This document shows, piece after piece, positions 10,452 through 18,278 of a DNA stretch of 64,000 nt. Source of the DNA: DATAOG01 sp963753685 (GTDB lineage: Bacteria > Pseudomonadota > Alphaproteobacteria > Geminicoccales > Geminicoccaceae); NCBI GenBank assembly GCA_963753685.1, contig CAVWDE010000005.1:1-64000 (forward strand), read 5' to 3'. Position numbers and translations under genes: made by a program. Position 1 is the first letter of the stretch. Each line of letters starts with the position of its first letter. A model generated the notes under the pieces. That model was given only the letters and a program-made list of their open reading frames with translations, ran no database searches and was not told the DNA's origin.

Positions 10452-11509
10452 GGCAAGCTCTCGGCGCGCTCGAGATCGATCTAAAGCACTTGCGGCGAAT
10501 GACTTCTTCCGCAGGGCTCTGGCAGCACGCCCGGGGCGCCTCACCCGACCGTAGCTTCGGCCTCTGCACAGACGACAACGCCCGAGCCCTGCTCGCTATG
10601 GTCATGCACCACGGGCTGTTCGACGATCCATCGGTCCTGCCGCTGGCCGAGCGGTACCTGGCATTCCTCGAGCAGGCCTTCGATCCCGCGACGCTATGCT
10701 TTCGCAACCTTCGGTCGGGCGACGGAGGCTGGCTCGACTCGTCAGGCAGCGAGGATGCGCACGGCCGGGCCCTGTGGTCCCTCGCCCTGTTGCTCGAATT
10801 GGGCCGTCCCCGCGAGTGGCTCCCCCGCGCCGAGCGCCTGTTTGCTCTCGGCGTCCGGAGGGCCGCTTGCTTCAGGCACGTGCGGCCGCAGGCGTTCGCG
10901 ATCCTAGCCTGCGACCACGCGCTCCGCGCGGGAGCGGACCGGCCGCCGGTCAGGCGATGCCTCCTCACCTCCGCGCGCCTCCTGCATGAGCGGCTCCGTT
11001 CCCACGCACGCGGTCGCTGGATCTGGTTCGAGGATCGCGTCACCTACGCCAACGCCCGCCTTCCCCACGCACTCGCCCGTGCGGGGGTGGTACTCGGCGA
11101 CGTCTGCATGGTCCGGGACGCCGTCGCAGCCATGCGATGGCTGATCCAGAGTCAGATGACGCGAGGGGGAGCGCTGACGGTCGTCGGCAACGCCGGCTGG
11201 ATGACGCAGAGCGGGCGGAGGGCATGCTTCGACCAACAGCCGATTGAGGCGATGTGCCTCGTACAGGCCGCCGCGGCGCTGGCGGAGACCGATAACGCCG
11301 CCGGCTGGCAGGAGGTCGCTCGGCGCTGCTACGCCTGGTTCCTCGGCGAGAACGATCTCGGACTGCCGATGATCGACCCGGCGACTGGCGGCTGTTTCGA
11401 CGGTCTCACTCCCTCCGGCACGAACCCCAACCAGGGAGGCGAGTCACTGCTGGCGTGGCTCGTGGCCCGGCTTACCATGCTGGCCGCCGAGCGCGCGCCG
11501 GGAGCTTGA
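10448..11509 (+). CDS. Six-hairpin (alpha/alpha barrel) glycosidase-like protein
   Basis: 353 residues. Starts at an ATG overlapping the glycosyltransferase stop (ATGA 10448-10451). The sequence is built of helical hairpins with aromatic and acidic loops (SFGLCTDDNARALLAMVM, DGGWLDSSGSEDAHGRALW, CFDQQPIEAMCLVQAAAAL, DPATGGCFDGL), typical of (alpha/alpha)6 glycan-active proteins often found beside or fused to family-4 glycosyltransferases. The catalytic residues cannot be assigned with certainty; the Asp pair in CTDDNAR and the SEDAHGR loop are candidates. A truncated paralogue is at 8964-9224. Confidence 0.6.
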   Translation: MRQALGALEIDLKHLRRMTSSAGLWQHARGASPDRSFGLCTDDNARALLAMVMHHGLFDDPSVLPLAERYLAFLEQAFDPATLCFRNLRSGDGGWLDSSGSEDAHGRALWSLALLLELGRPREWLPRAERLFALGVRRAACFRHVRPQAFAILACDHALRAGADRPPVRRCLLTSARLLHERLRSHARGRWIWFEDRVTYANARLPHALARAGVVLGDVCMVRDAVAAMRWLIQSQMTRGGALTVVGNAGWMTQSGRRACFDQQPIEAMCLVQAAAALAETDNAAGWQEVARRCYAWFLGENDLGLPMIDPATGGCFDGLTPSGTNPNQGGESLLAWLVARLTMLAAERAPGA

Positions 11510-11516
11510 GCTGACC

Positions 11517-12210
11517 ATGGAAAAAGAATCCTCCCATCTCACGGACTTCCTCGCCCACGTGCTCTTCGTCATTGCGCAGTCCTACTGCGGCGCATTACTG
11601 GTACTCCTGCTCGGCCCGCTCGTTCGCTTCCTCTGGTCAACCGACCTCACTGTTGAGTTGCTGCGCACGTCATTCCCGACGTTCTGGGTGCTTGCCCCGA
11701 CGAAGTTCGGGGAGGTGCTGGTCGCCGCGGTGCTCGCGTATCCGATCGGCCTGGTTGCCGCGGAGTTCTTCTATCACACTGGCCGGCTCCTGGGTCTCCA
11801 CAACGACCTCAACCTGGAGACCGATTTTGACGACGCGAACGAAAAGCAGCGGATCGAGCTCTTCCCGCCAGAATTGCCAGATCCAAGAGTCACCGTCCTA
11901 CGCGCGCATATGGGAGTGGGAGAACTTTCAGTCCGCCGTGTTCTTCTATGCGGAATGGATCTCGCTGACTTTTACGGCATTGTACTCGGTATCGATTGCC
12001 GTTGCGCTGTTCCATGCCGGGGCAGCGTCCGGCGCGACCCGCTCGTGGATCCTGGCGGGGGCGCTTTGGGCGTTCTCACTCGTTTTCTTCCTCATCATGC
12101 GGCGCGCGCGCATCAGCAAGTACCAGAGCTTCCGCCTCGCGCATCGCGCCATCAAGGAGCTTCTGGCCGAGAAAGCCGCCGCGCGTCCGCCCACAGACAC
12201 TGGAGATTGA
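11517..12210 (+). pseudogene. Multi-pass membrane protein, frameshifted
   Basis: The N-terminal half (FLAHVLFVIAQSYCGALLVL, VLVAAVLAYPIGLVAAEFF) has two hydrophobic segments. Near 11885 the frame breaks; the coding sequence continues as SPSYARIWEWENFQSAVFF with two more segments (TFTALYSVSIAVALF, WAFSLVFFLIMRR) and ends AARPPTDTGD at 12210. The joined product is about 231 residues. No family recognised. It begins 7 bases after the six-hairpin gene and is followed by the second GH130 gene, so it was probably an operon member. Confidence 0.55.
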
Positions 12211-12215
12211 CAGAC

Positions 12216-13250
12216 GTGAGGAGGCGGAGATCGGTGCTCGTCCGGCCCGGAGATGTGACCCCGTCGTCCGACGAGGTCGAGGTCGTCGGGGTCTTTAACC
12301 CGGGCGCGGTCGACGTCGAAGGAGTTGTCCATCTGCTGCTCCGGGTGGCGGAGAGGCCGCACGAGGGCAGGCCGGGATGGGTGGCGCTTCCCGCCTTTGG
12401 CCCGGGAGGCCGGTACGAAGTCGAATGGGTACGGGAAAAAGATGTCGCCGTGCTCGACCCGCGCGGCGTGGCGCTCCGGCGCGACGGGCAACACCGCTTA
12501 ACGACGGTCTCCCATCTGCGCTTGGCGACCAGTCGCGATGGACGATCCATCGACTGGATCTCACCATCGCCGGCACTCGCGCCGGCGGCCCCATACGAGG
12601 CCTGGGGCATGGAGGACGCCCGCATCTCTCGCATCGACCAAGCGTACTATGTGACCTACGGCGCCGTGTCACGCGACGGCATTGTCACCGCTCTGGCGCG
12701 CACGCGGACGTTCGAGGCCTTCGAGCGACTGGGGGTGATCTTCCCTGTCGAGAACAAAAATGTCGTCTTGTTCCCGCGGCGCATCGGCGGCCTCTACGTC
12801 GCCCTGCATCGACCCAGTAGCCGGACGCCCATAGGCGAGCCCGGGATCTGGCTCGCCCGCTCTCCGGATCTCCGCTATTGGGGGCAACATGAGAGGCTCG
12901 CGATCCCGGGTCCGCGTGGCCGCTTCGTACGAACCGGGGCCGGGCCTCCCCCGGCCGAGACGGCGGAGGGCTGGCTGCTAGTCTACCATACCGTTCTGTC
13001 CCGCGGGCACGGGGTTGGCGTGTATGAGGCGCGGGTCCTGCTCCTGGATCGTGCGGACCCCTCCCGCATCATTCGGGTCCGCGACTTGCCCTTGTTCGCC
13101 GGCGATGCGCGCGCCGCGGAGGAGAAACCCCTTGGCGGCGTGGTGTTCCCGTCGGGCTGGGTACGCCGCAACAACGCGTACCTGATCTACGCCGGCGAGC
13201 GAGACGAGCAAACGACTGTACACATCGTTCCCGAGGAGGAGATCATCTGA
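12216..13250 (+). CDS. Glycoside hydrolase family 130-type protein, short form
   Basis: 345 residues from GTG 12216, preceded by GGAG at 12202. The GH130 signature AWGMEDARISRID is near residue 130, followed by NKNVVLFPRRIGGLYVALHR and a C-terminal blade RNNAYLIYAGERDEQT. The protein lacks the ~140-residue N-terminal extension of the paralogue at 7456-8856. The open frame extends upstream through the membrane-protein gene only because of the frameshift there. The stop codon is followed by ATGGCTGAGAAGCC, a 12-codon scrap of another gene, so the 3' border is a rearrangement point. Confidence 0.75.
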   Translation: MRRRRSVLVRPGDVTPSSDEVEVVGVFNPGAVDVEGVVHLLLRVAERPHEGRPGWVALPAFGPGGRYEVEWVREKDVAVLDPRGVALRRDGQHRLTTVSHLRLATSRDGRSIDWISPSPALAPAAPYEAWGMEDARISRIDQAYYVTYGAVSRDGIVTALARTRTFEAFERLGVIFPVENKNVVLFPRRIGGLYVALHRPSSRTPIGEPGIWLARSPDLRYWGQHERLAIPGPRGRFVRTGAGPPPAETAEGWLLVYHTVLSRGHGVGVYEARVLLLDRADPSRIIRVRDLPLFAGDARAAEEKPLGGVVFPSGWVRRNNAYLIYAGERDEQTTVHIVPEEEII

Positions 13251-14298
13251 TGGCTGAGAAGCCCCGCGAGAACTGGTCCGCGCCCTGAGTCCCTTTCATT
13301 TGCCGAAGACAGGTGCTACGGTCGATTTCAGCAAGGCGGCCCAATGCCTGAACGGCCTGCTCGGGGTTGCTGACCAGGAAACCGGTCCTCCCGTCCTCGA
13401 TCACCTCGCGGCAGGAGCCGAGGTCCATCGCGATCACGGGCACGCCCGCGGCGTTGGCCTCCGCCAGGACCAACCCGAACCGCTCCGGGATCGTGTTGAG
13501 GTGCAGGAGCGCGCTTGCCTGAGCGAACAGCTTGTTTTTGCCCGGCACACCCACGGGCCCGAGATAGTCGACCGTGCCGCCATTGACATGAGGTTCGATG
13601 CGTTCGTGGAAGTAGGCCTCGTCCTGGACGATGCCAGCGATGATCAGGCGCCGCCCAGTCCGGCGGGCGACCTCGATGGCGAGATGGACGCCCTTGTCCG
13701 GATGGATGCGGCCGAGAAAAACCAGATGATCACCGGCGCGTTCCTGGAAGGGATAGAGTGAGAGATCGATCCCGTTGTAAACCGTCGCCAGATAGTTCAG
13801 CGCGGGGGCGCGGTCGGCGTCGCTGATCGAGACGAAATAGCCGTCGCGATACTTTTCATAGATCGGCATGATCTTTGGCGATGAGAAGCCATGGATGGTG
13901 GTCAAAACCGGGGTCGGGACAAGGCGGCTGTAACTCAGCGCCATGAAGTCGTAGTGGCTGTGGATGAGATCGAACTCGGCGGCGTGCTCGAACGCTTCCG
14001 TGATGTGGAGGTATTCGGCGACCTTGGGATCGGCGGCGGGGTCCTCCTCATAGCCCTTGTCAACCACGGCGTGGAGCCGGGCGCGGGTGATCGAGTCCCC
14101 GGTGGCGAACAGGGTCACGTCCCAGCCGCGTGCGACCAAGCCTTCGGTGAGGTTGCTGGCGACCGTCTCCCAGGCGCCGTAGTGCCGGGGCGGGGTCCGC
14201 CAGGCGACCGGTGACAGGACTGCCACTCGTTTGGCGCGCTTGACCGCGTCGGGCGGGCCGGCCGAATCCGCCTGGACATCAGCATCTGAGTCAGACAA
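13243..14298 (-). CDS. Glycosyltransferase family 4, C-terminus probably truncated
   Basis: GT-B glycosyltransferase: KRVAVLSPVAWRTPPRHYGA at the N-terminus (donor/acceptor loop), HLVFLGRIHPDKGVHLAIEV and the nucleotide-sugar block ERFGLVLAEANAAGVPVIAM with the E-x7-E pattern. The best start is TTG 14298 or a later codon; further upstream the frame has no family similarity. The end changes abruptly after RLAEIDRSTCLRQ, where homologues continue for ~20 more residues, and overlaps the converging GH130 gene by 8 bases, so the tail was probably replaced at a junction. Likely part of the same glycan locus. Confidence 0.68.
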   Translation of the reverse strand: MSDSDADVQADSAGPPDAVKRAKRVAVLSPVAWRTPPRHYGAWETVASNLTEGLVARGWDVTLFATGDSITRARLHAVVDKGYEEDPAADPKVAEYLHITEAFEHAAEFDLIHSHYDFMALSYSRLVPTPVLTTIHGFSSPKIMPIYEKYRDGYFVSISDADRAPALNYLATVYNGIDLSLYPFQERAGDHLVFLGRIHPDKGVHLAIEVARRTGRRLIIAGIVQDEAYFHERIEPHVNGGTVDYLGPVGVPGKNKLFAQASALLHLNTIPERFGLVLAEANAAGVPVIAMDLGSCREVIEDGRTGFLVSNPEQAVQALGRLAEIDRSTCLRQMKGTQGADQFSRGFSAIR

Positions 14299-14357
14299 AG
14301 GCCGAGTTCCGGCGGCTGCGAGCTTCTTTTGGGCTCGCCCGGAGACACCACCCCCGC

Positions 14358-14600
14358 TCAGGCATGCCGAACCGAGTTGCCGCCCTTGAGAATCGTCTCG
14401 ATCAGCGAGGCGGCTTCCTCGTGAGCCGCCGTACCGCCGTCGGCCTCCAGCGGTATGGAGTTGCGATGGGCGGTCGCCGCGTCCTCGAGGATCGCCTTGG
14501 CTTCGGCCTGATCGATGATCTTGTGCTCGGTGAGCGACAGCAGCATCGATTCGCAGATGGCAAGGGCCGCGTGCCCTGCCGCACCTGAAACGCTGCTCAT
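14358..14600 (-). CDS. Conserved 80-residue hypothetical protein
   Basis: Starts at ATG 14600 with a strong AGGAGGAAG ribosome site. The sequence is helical (ALAICESMLLSLTEHKIIDQ, AHEEAASLIETILKGG) and acidic, cytosolic, with no signal or membrane segment. I do not recognise a named family. It has its own promoter matching the dyad/-10 pattern of the neighbouring stress genes (14674-14716), which places it in that putative regulon. Confidence 0.6.
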   Translation of the reverse strand: MSSVSGAAGHAALAICESMLLSLTEHKIIDQAEAKAILEDAATAHRNSIPLEADGGTAAHEEAASLIETILKGGNSVRHA

Positions 14601-14971
14601 GGCTTCCTCCTGTGAAGGGATGTGTGGGACCGGACGGCACGCGACCGCGGTCACCGGTCCCGGCAACGGGGGGAGACTACCCTTTCGAGAGCGGCGCCAG
14701 ACTAATCTAGAGTAGTCACGGCTACCGCCTGCCCACTCGCAAAGGCGACGATCGGCAGCGCGGCGCCCGCGCCCGCGGTCATGGTTGGGGACGGAGAGTC
14801 CATGGCAGCGGGCGCGAGCGCTCTGGTTCGGAAATCTCAGTCGTTTCCTGCCGCTGAAGCCTGTCCAGCCGGCGAGCCTTGCCGGCCATGAGGCGCGGCG
14901 GCGCCCGACGTGGCGCTGAAAACGGTTCGGGCCGCCCGAAGGCGACCCGAATGCCTGATCAACAATCAGAC
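14601..14971. other. Intergenic region
   Basis: 371 bases between the 80-residue gene and the phasin gene. It holds promoter site A; the remainder, up to the phasin stop, shows no supported gene. Confidence 0.5.
14674..14716 (-). promoter_or_regulatory. Dyad operator plus -10, site A
   Basis: On the minus strand ACTACTCTAGATTAGT (14716-14701) is followed by TAGTCT (14679-14674). The dyad centre to -10 distance is 29.5 bases, the same as at sites B, D, F, G and H, which places the dyad centre near -41.5. It serves the 80-residue gene starting at 14600. Confidence 0.6.
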
Positions 14972-15490
14972 TCAGCCCACGCGGCGCGGCGCGTCGTGCG
15001 TGCCGCCCGACAGGGGCCTGGCGAGCGCGCGGCTGGCTTTGGCATAGCGGTCGGCCAACTTCATCGCCTGTTCGCCCGCGTCCTGCATGGCCTTGCGCGC
15101 ATGCGCGATCTGGATCTGCATGGCTTCCTGCATGTTGGCGGCGTTGATCACCGCCTTGGAAGCCTCGAACGAATCGTTCAGCGAACCCTGGGCATAGCTC
15201 AAAAGGTCGGTGTTGAACTCGATCAGCTGCTCGCGAGCGACCGATCGGGTTCCGCCGGCCTCGGCGCCGTCCATGCCAAAACCGGGCAGCTGCGAGAACA
15301 TCTCCTGGTAACGGCTCAGGCCCTCCTTGACCCCGCGGCTCCACTCGTCGACGACGTGCTGGGTGGACTGCTGCGCTGCGCCCGCAACCTTACGGGCGGT
15401 ATCGGCCGCGCGGTCGCTGCCCTTGCGGGCGCCGTCGGCGGCGACCCGAGTCGTGTCGTCGGCAACGCCACGATCTTTTGAATTGGCCAT
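14972..15490 (-). CDS. Phasin family protein
   Basis: 172 residues. The helical core from about residue 85 (REQLIEFNTDLLSYAQGSLN, AANMQEAMQIQIAHARKAMQ, AMKLADRYAKASR) matches the phasin family that coats polyhydroxyalkanoate granules in the cytoplasm. The N-terminal ~50 residues are charged and low complexity (ADGARKGSDRAADTARK). Start ATG 15490 follows AGGAAA. The context of other stress proteins fits a role in carbon storage or protein protection. Confidence 0.75.
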   Translation of the reverse strand: MANSKDRGVADDTTRVAADGARKGSDRAADTARKVAGAAQQSTQHVVDEWSRGVKEGLSRYQEMFSQLPGFGMDGAEAGGTRSVAREQLIEFNTDLLSYAQGSLNDSFEASKAVINAANMQEAMQIQIAHARKAMQDAGEQAMKLADRYAKASRALARPLSGGTHDAPRRVG

Positions 15491-15730
15491 GATGATTTCC
15501 TGTTACTGCTAGATGTTTCGAGAAACGATTTCATTCCTCGTTGACATCAGATAGTCATGCGCAAGCCGATATTCAAGGTTGTTCATTAGATTCTGAAATA
15601 TATATTATCAGGATAGGAGCCAGCTTGCCGTCGTCCGGCCCGAGTTCAGGCCGGGGTCACGGCTGGTCCAGGAGAGCGGCCGCGATTTGGACCGGACATG
15701 AAGCGGCCAGCACGAAGGCTGGGTAGTGTC

Positions 15731-15973
15731 TCAGAACCCGACCTTTTTCCACCGCCTGACGGCAGCTTCGCGCGCAGCTTCGGCCCGTTGTTCCGGCGTC
15801 ATCCGCTCGGCTCGCGCCTTGCCGCCCTTGCGCCCCAGCTCGACCGCGGCCTTATCCTTGCCGGCGTCCGGCTCGTATTCCTCGTCTCGCTGCCCCGTGG
15901 CTATATCCATGACGCGCACGGCGTTGCCGACCACATCGGCCGGGCGCTTCTGGCCCTTGGGACCGCGTGGCAT
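15731..15973 (-). CDS. Small basic conserved protein (cassette gene 2)
   Basis: 80 residues: MPRGPKGQKRPADVVGNAVR at the N-terminus and the basic repeat ELGRKGGKARAERMTPEQRA toward the C-terminus, ending RRWKKVGF. This short family is widespread in alphaproteobacteria and is sometimes labelled RNA-binding from its charge; no function is established. It begins 2 bases after the stop of the preceding cassette gene, so the two form a bicistron. Its stop codon lies inside the left terminal repeat of the cassette, so its 3' end is fixed by the mobile element boundary. Confidence 0.65.
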   Translation of the reverse strand: MPRGPKGQKRPADVVGNAVRVMDIATGQRDEEYEPDAGKDKAAVELGRKGGKARAERMTPEQRAEAAREAAVRRWKKVGF

Positions 15974-15975
15974 GG

Positions 15976-16200
15976 CTAACGTTCCTCGATCGACAGGGGT
16001 CCGTGGAAGCGCCGGTAAATGAGCCCCTCTGGCGGCTGTTTCTGAGTGCTCGGCGCACACTCGAATTTCCGAGCGTCCCTGGCTTCCCGCGCCGCTTCAA
16101 CGTTCAGGGCTATTATTCGCCGAGCCTCGTTCTCAGATGTGGCCAGCAGCCAGTAGGATTCGCCGATGTCCCGGGCGGACCGCACGCGATAGTATGGCAT
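15976..16200 (-). CDS. Small conserved hypothetical protein (cassette gene 1)
   Basis: 74 residues from ATG 16200 with GGGGAG upstream (MPYYRVRSARDIGESYWLLA, RRIIALNVEAAREARDARKF, EGLIYRRFHGPLSIEER). An in-frame GTG at 16299 inside the right terminal repeat would give 107 residues, but the ribosome site favours 16200. Function unknown. It lies with the basic 80-residue gene inside the mobile cassette and is probably co-transcribed with it. Confidence 0.6.
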   Translation of the reverse strand: MPYYRVRSARDIGESYWLLATSENEARRIIALNVEAAREARDARKFECAPSTQKQPPEGLIYRRFHGPLSIEER

Positions 16201-16346
16201 TGAGCAGCTCCCCTTACTTTGCTTGGCGCTTAGCATACAGGGAGCCTGAGCCGAATGCGAACCTCGGCGTCGGCGGTCAGGAAATTCAAACTGAGACACT
16301 ACCGAAGGCTGTGGTTCAGAGCCCGTGACCGGGGTAGCATAGAAGG

Positions 16347-17078
16347 ATGACCGCGGTCGCGAGCGCTCTCGTTCAAAAGCTCAATCAATTCCTGCCGCTG
16401 AACCCGGAGGAGCTCGCGAGCCTTGCCACGCTCGAGGCGCGGCAGCGCCCGATCGCTGCGCACACCGAGGTCGTCCACGAGCGCCAGGAGGGCCACCGCG
16501 CGTTCATCCTTCTGGAGGGGTGGGCGTGCGCGTACAAGCTGCTGCCCGACGGCGGCCGGCAGGTGATCGATTTCTCGATCCCGGGCGACGTCATGGGCCT
16601 GCGCAGCGTGCTCCTGCGCACCTCGGACCACGCCTTCGCGGCGATCAGCGACATCGTCGTCGCCGAGGTCTCGGCGCGGCAGATGATCGATACCTTCCAG
16701 CGGGCGCCACGGTTGGGGGCGGCGATCCTGTGGGCGGCCTCGCGCGACGAGGCGATGGTGGTCGAGCACCTGGTCAACATCGGCCGGCGCAGCGCCCTGG
16801 TGCGCACCGCCCATCTCCTGGTCGAGCTGGGGCTGCGCCTGCAGCTCGTGGGACGCGGCTCGGACAGCGGCTTCGCCTGCCCGCTCAACCAGTATCATCT
16901 GGCTGATGCGCTGGGGCTCACCGCGATCCACGTGAACCGCGTCCTGCGGCAGCTGCGCGAGCGTCGCCTGGCGACGTTTCGGGAGGGTCGCGTCGAATTT
17001 CACGATCTCGAGAGCCTGCGCGACCTCGCCGAATTCCACAGCGGCTATCTCGACCAGAGCAACGGACCCGGGCTCTGA
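16347..17078 (+). CDS. Crp/Fnr family transcriptional regulator
   Basis: 243 residues. An N-terminal cyclic-nucleotide-binding-type beta barrel (residues ~25-130: QEGHRAFILLEGWACAYKLL, VIDFSIPGDVMGL) and a C-terminal winged helix (residues ~180-225: LNQYHLADALGLTAIHVNRV, LRQLRERRLATF). No Fnr-type N-terminal cysteine cluster is present, so direct oxygen sensing by an iron-sulfur cluster is unlikely. The recognition helix has HVNR where Crp has the RE..R and Fnr the E..SR pattern, so a non-standard operator is expected. It is the closest regulator to the seven or eight dyad promoters at 14.7-25.1 kb. A mobile cassette has inserted just upstream of its start. Confidence 0.85.
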   Translation: MTAVASALVQKLNQFLPLNPEELASLATLEARQRPIAAHTEVVHERQEGHRAFILLEGWACAYKLLPDGGRQVIDFSIPGDVMGLRSVLLRTSDHAFAAISDIVVAEVSARQMIDTFQRAPRLGAAILWAASRDEAMVVEHLVNIGRRSALVRTAHLLVELGLRLQLVGRGSDSGFACPLNQYHLADALGLTAIHVNRVLRQLRERRLATFREGRVEFHDLESLRDLAEFHSGYLDQSNGPGL

Positions 17079-17115
17079 AGATCGCGCCGGCCCACCGTCC
17101 CGGCGGCCTCGATGT

Positions 17116-17158
17116 GCTAATCCAGGTTAGCTCGGCCCGGCGGTCGATCGGCTAGACG
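17116..17158 (+). promoter_or_regulatory. Dyad operator plus -10, site B
   Basis: GCTAATCCAGGTTAGC (17116-17131) with TAGACG at 17153-17158, spacing 29.5 from the dyad centre. Upstream of the diguanylate cyclase gene and just after the Crp/Fnr gene. Confidence 0.65.
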
Positions 17159-17235
17159 TGGTGCCTGACTGAGCGCTCGGCCTCGCGGCTGATCGGTTTG
17201 CCCAGATCCACCGTCCAACCTGGCGCCGCTTCTAC

Positions 17236-18111
17236 ATGCCCCTTCGCGTGCCTCAGCCCAATCTCCGTGTGCCGTCCAACGAGCGGCTGGGCGAGCTCAT
17301 CGGACGTCTCACGGACGGACTTCTCAGTCGGACCCAGGCGCTCTCGAGCGCCGCCGCCGAACTCGCCCAGCCAGGCATCGCCGGCCTTGCTCGACCCGAG
17401 GACCTGCGGCGGCTGCTTAGCGCGAGCATCGACGACAATCGGTCTCTCACGGCCCGGATTCGCCGGCTCGAGACGGAACAGCGCAGCAGCTCGGTAGAGC
17501 TCGCCAGGCTGCGGGGGCAGCTGCGGGGCGCGATGCGCGATGCCCTGACCGATCCGCTCACCGGGCTGGCCAATCGCCGGGCGTTCGATCTGGAGCTGGA
17601 GGCGGTCGAGGCGCGCCCGAGCGGGCCGTCACCCGCGCACCTGGTGATCGCCGATATCGATCACTTCAAGCGGGTCAACGACGCTCATGGGCATGACAAC
17701 GGCGACCAGGTCCTGCGCATCGTGGGCGAGGTCCTGCTGGCCAAGGTCAGGCGCGAGAGCCTGGTCGCCCGTCTCGGCGGGGACGAGTTCGGGCTCCTGC
17801 TGCCGGGAGCCAGCCCGCACTATACGGTCGGGATCGCCATTCGCCTGTGCGAATCCCTCGCGTCCCGCCCCCTCATCATGCGCGGCCACCCCGAGGTCAG
17901 CGAGCGCATCACCCTCTCGATCGGGGTGGCCGCCTGGCATGCAGGCGAAAGCAGTGCTGGATGGTATGCACGCGCGGACGCGGCGCTCTACCAGGCGAAG
18001 CGAAGCGGCCGCAACCGGGTCGAGGTCGATCGCCAGCAGCAGACCGTCGCCCGGGCCCTCTCTCCGGAGGCGTTCGAAGCGCCACTGCCCGCCGGAACTA
18101 ATCGAGGTTAG
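17236..18111 (+). CDS. Diguanylate cyclase (GGDEF domain)
   Basis: 291 residues. The first ~95 are helical with a coiled-coil (LTARIRRLETEQRSSSVELA); residues ~115-275 form the GGDEF domain with DPLTGLANRRAF, the metal-binding IADIDHFKRVND, the active site RLGGDEFGLLLPG and ISTLSIGV-type end (ERITLSIGVAAW). It should make c-di-GMP from two GTP in the cytoplasm. No sensor domain or membrane segment is seen, so it may be controlled mainly by transcription from promoter B. The start at ATG 17236 is the first in frame. Confidence 0.85.
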   Translation: MPLRVPQPNLRVPSNERLGELIGRLTDGLLSRTQALSSAAAELAQPGIAGLARPEDLRRLLSASIDDNRSLTARIRRLETEQRSSSVELARLRGQLRGAMRDALTDPLTGLANRRAFDLELEAVEARPSGPSPAHLVIADIDHFKRVNDAHGHDNGDQVLRIVGEVLLAKVRRESLVARLGGDEFGLLLPGASPHYTVGIAIRLCESLASRPLIMRGHPEVSERITLSIGVAAWHAGESSAGWYARADAALYQAKRSGRNRVEVDRQQQTVARALSPEAFEAPLPAGTNRG

Positions 18112-18140
18112 TGCCGGCCGGGCCACTCGGTTGCTACAGG
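18097..18140 (+). promoter_or_regulatory. Dyad operator plus -10, site C
   Basis: ACTAATCGAGGTTAGT (18097-18112) overlaps the last codons of the diguanylate cyclase gene; TACAGG at 18135-18140 is one base farther than at the other sites. Would drive the desaturase gene. Confidence 0.5.
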
Positions 18141-18278
18141 TGCCCTCGGTGAGGATCTCCACTCGCCACGCAGAGCGCCGATCTGTCGCGCTGCCGGGTC
18201 GGTCGCGCAAGAGGCCGGCCCGGCACTCTGCAAGGGGGGCACGAGCGATCGCCGCGGACGGCGACGAGGGGGGCCGCT

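Larger units (their letters stand above)
15722..16303. mobile_element. 582-bp non-autonomous two-gene cassette with IS1595-like ends
   Basis: Bounded by perfect 13-bp inverted repeats GGTAGTGTCTCAG (15722-15734) and its complement (16291-16303), and by an 8-bp direct repeat GAAGGCTG (15714-15721 and 16304-16311). Ends beginning GG and an 8-bp duplication fit the IS1595 family. No transposase lies inside, only two small genes on the minus strand. The insertion point is 35 bases upstream of the Crp/Fnr gene start. Confidence 0.75.
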
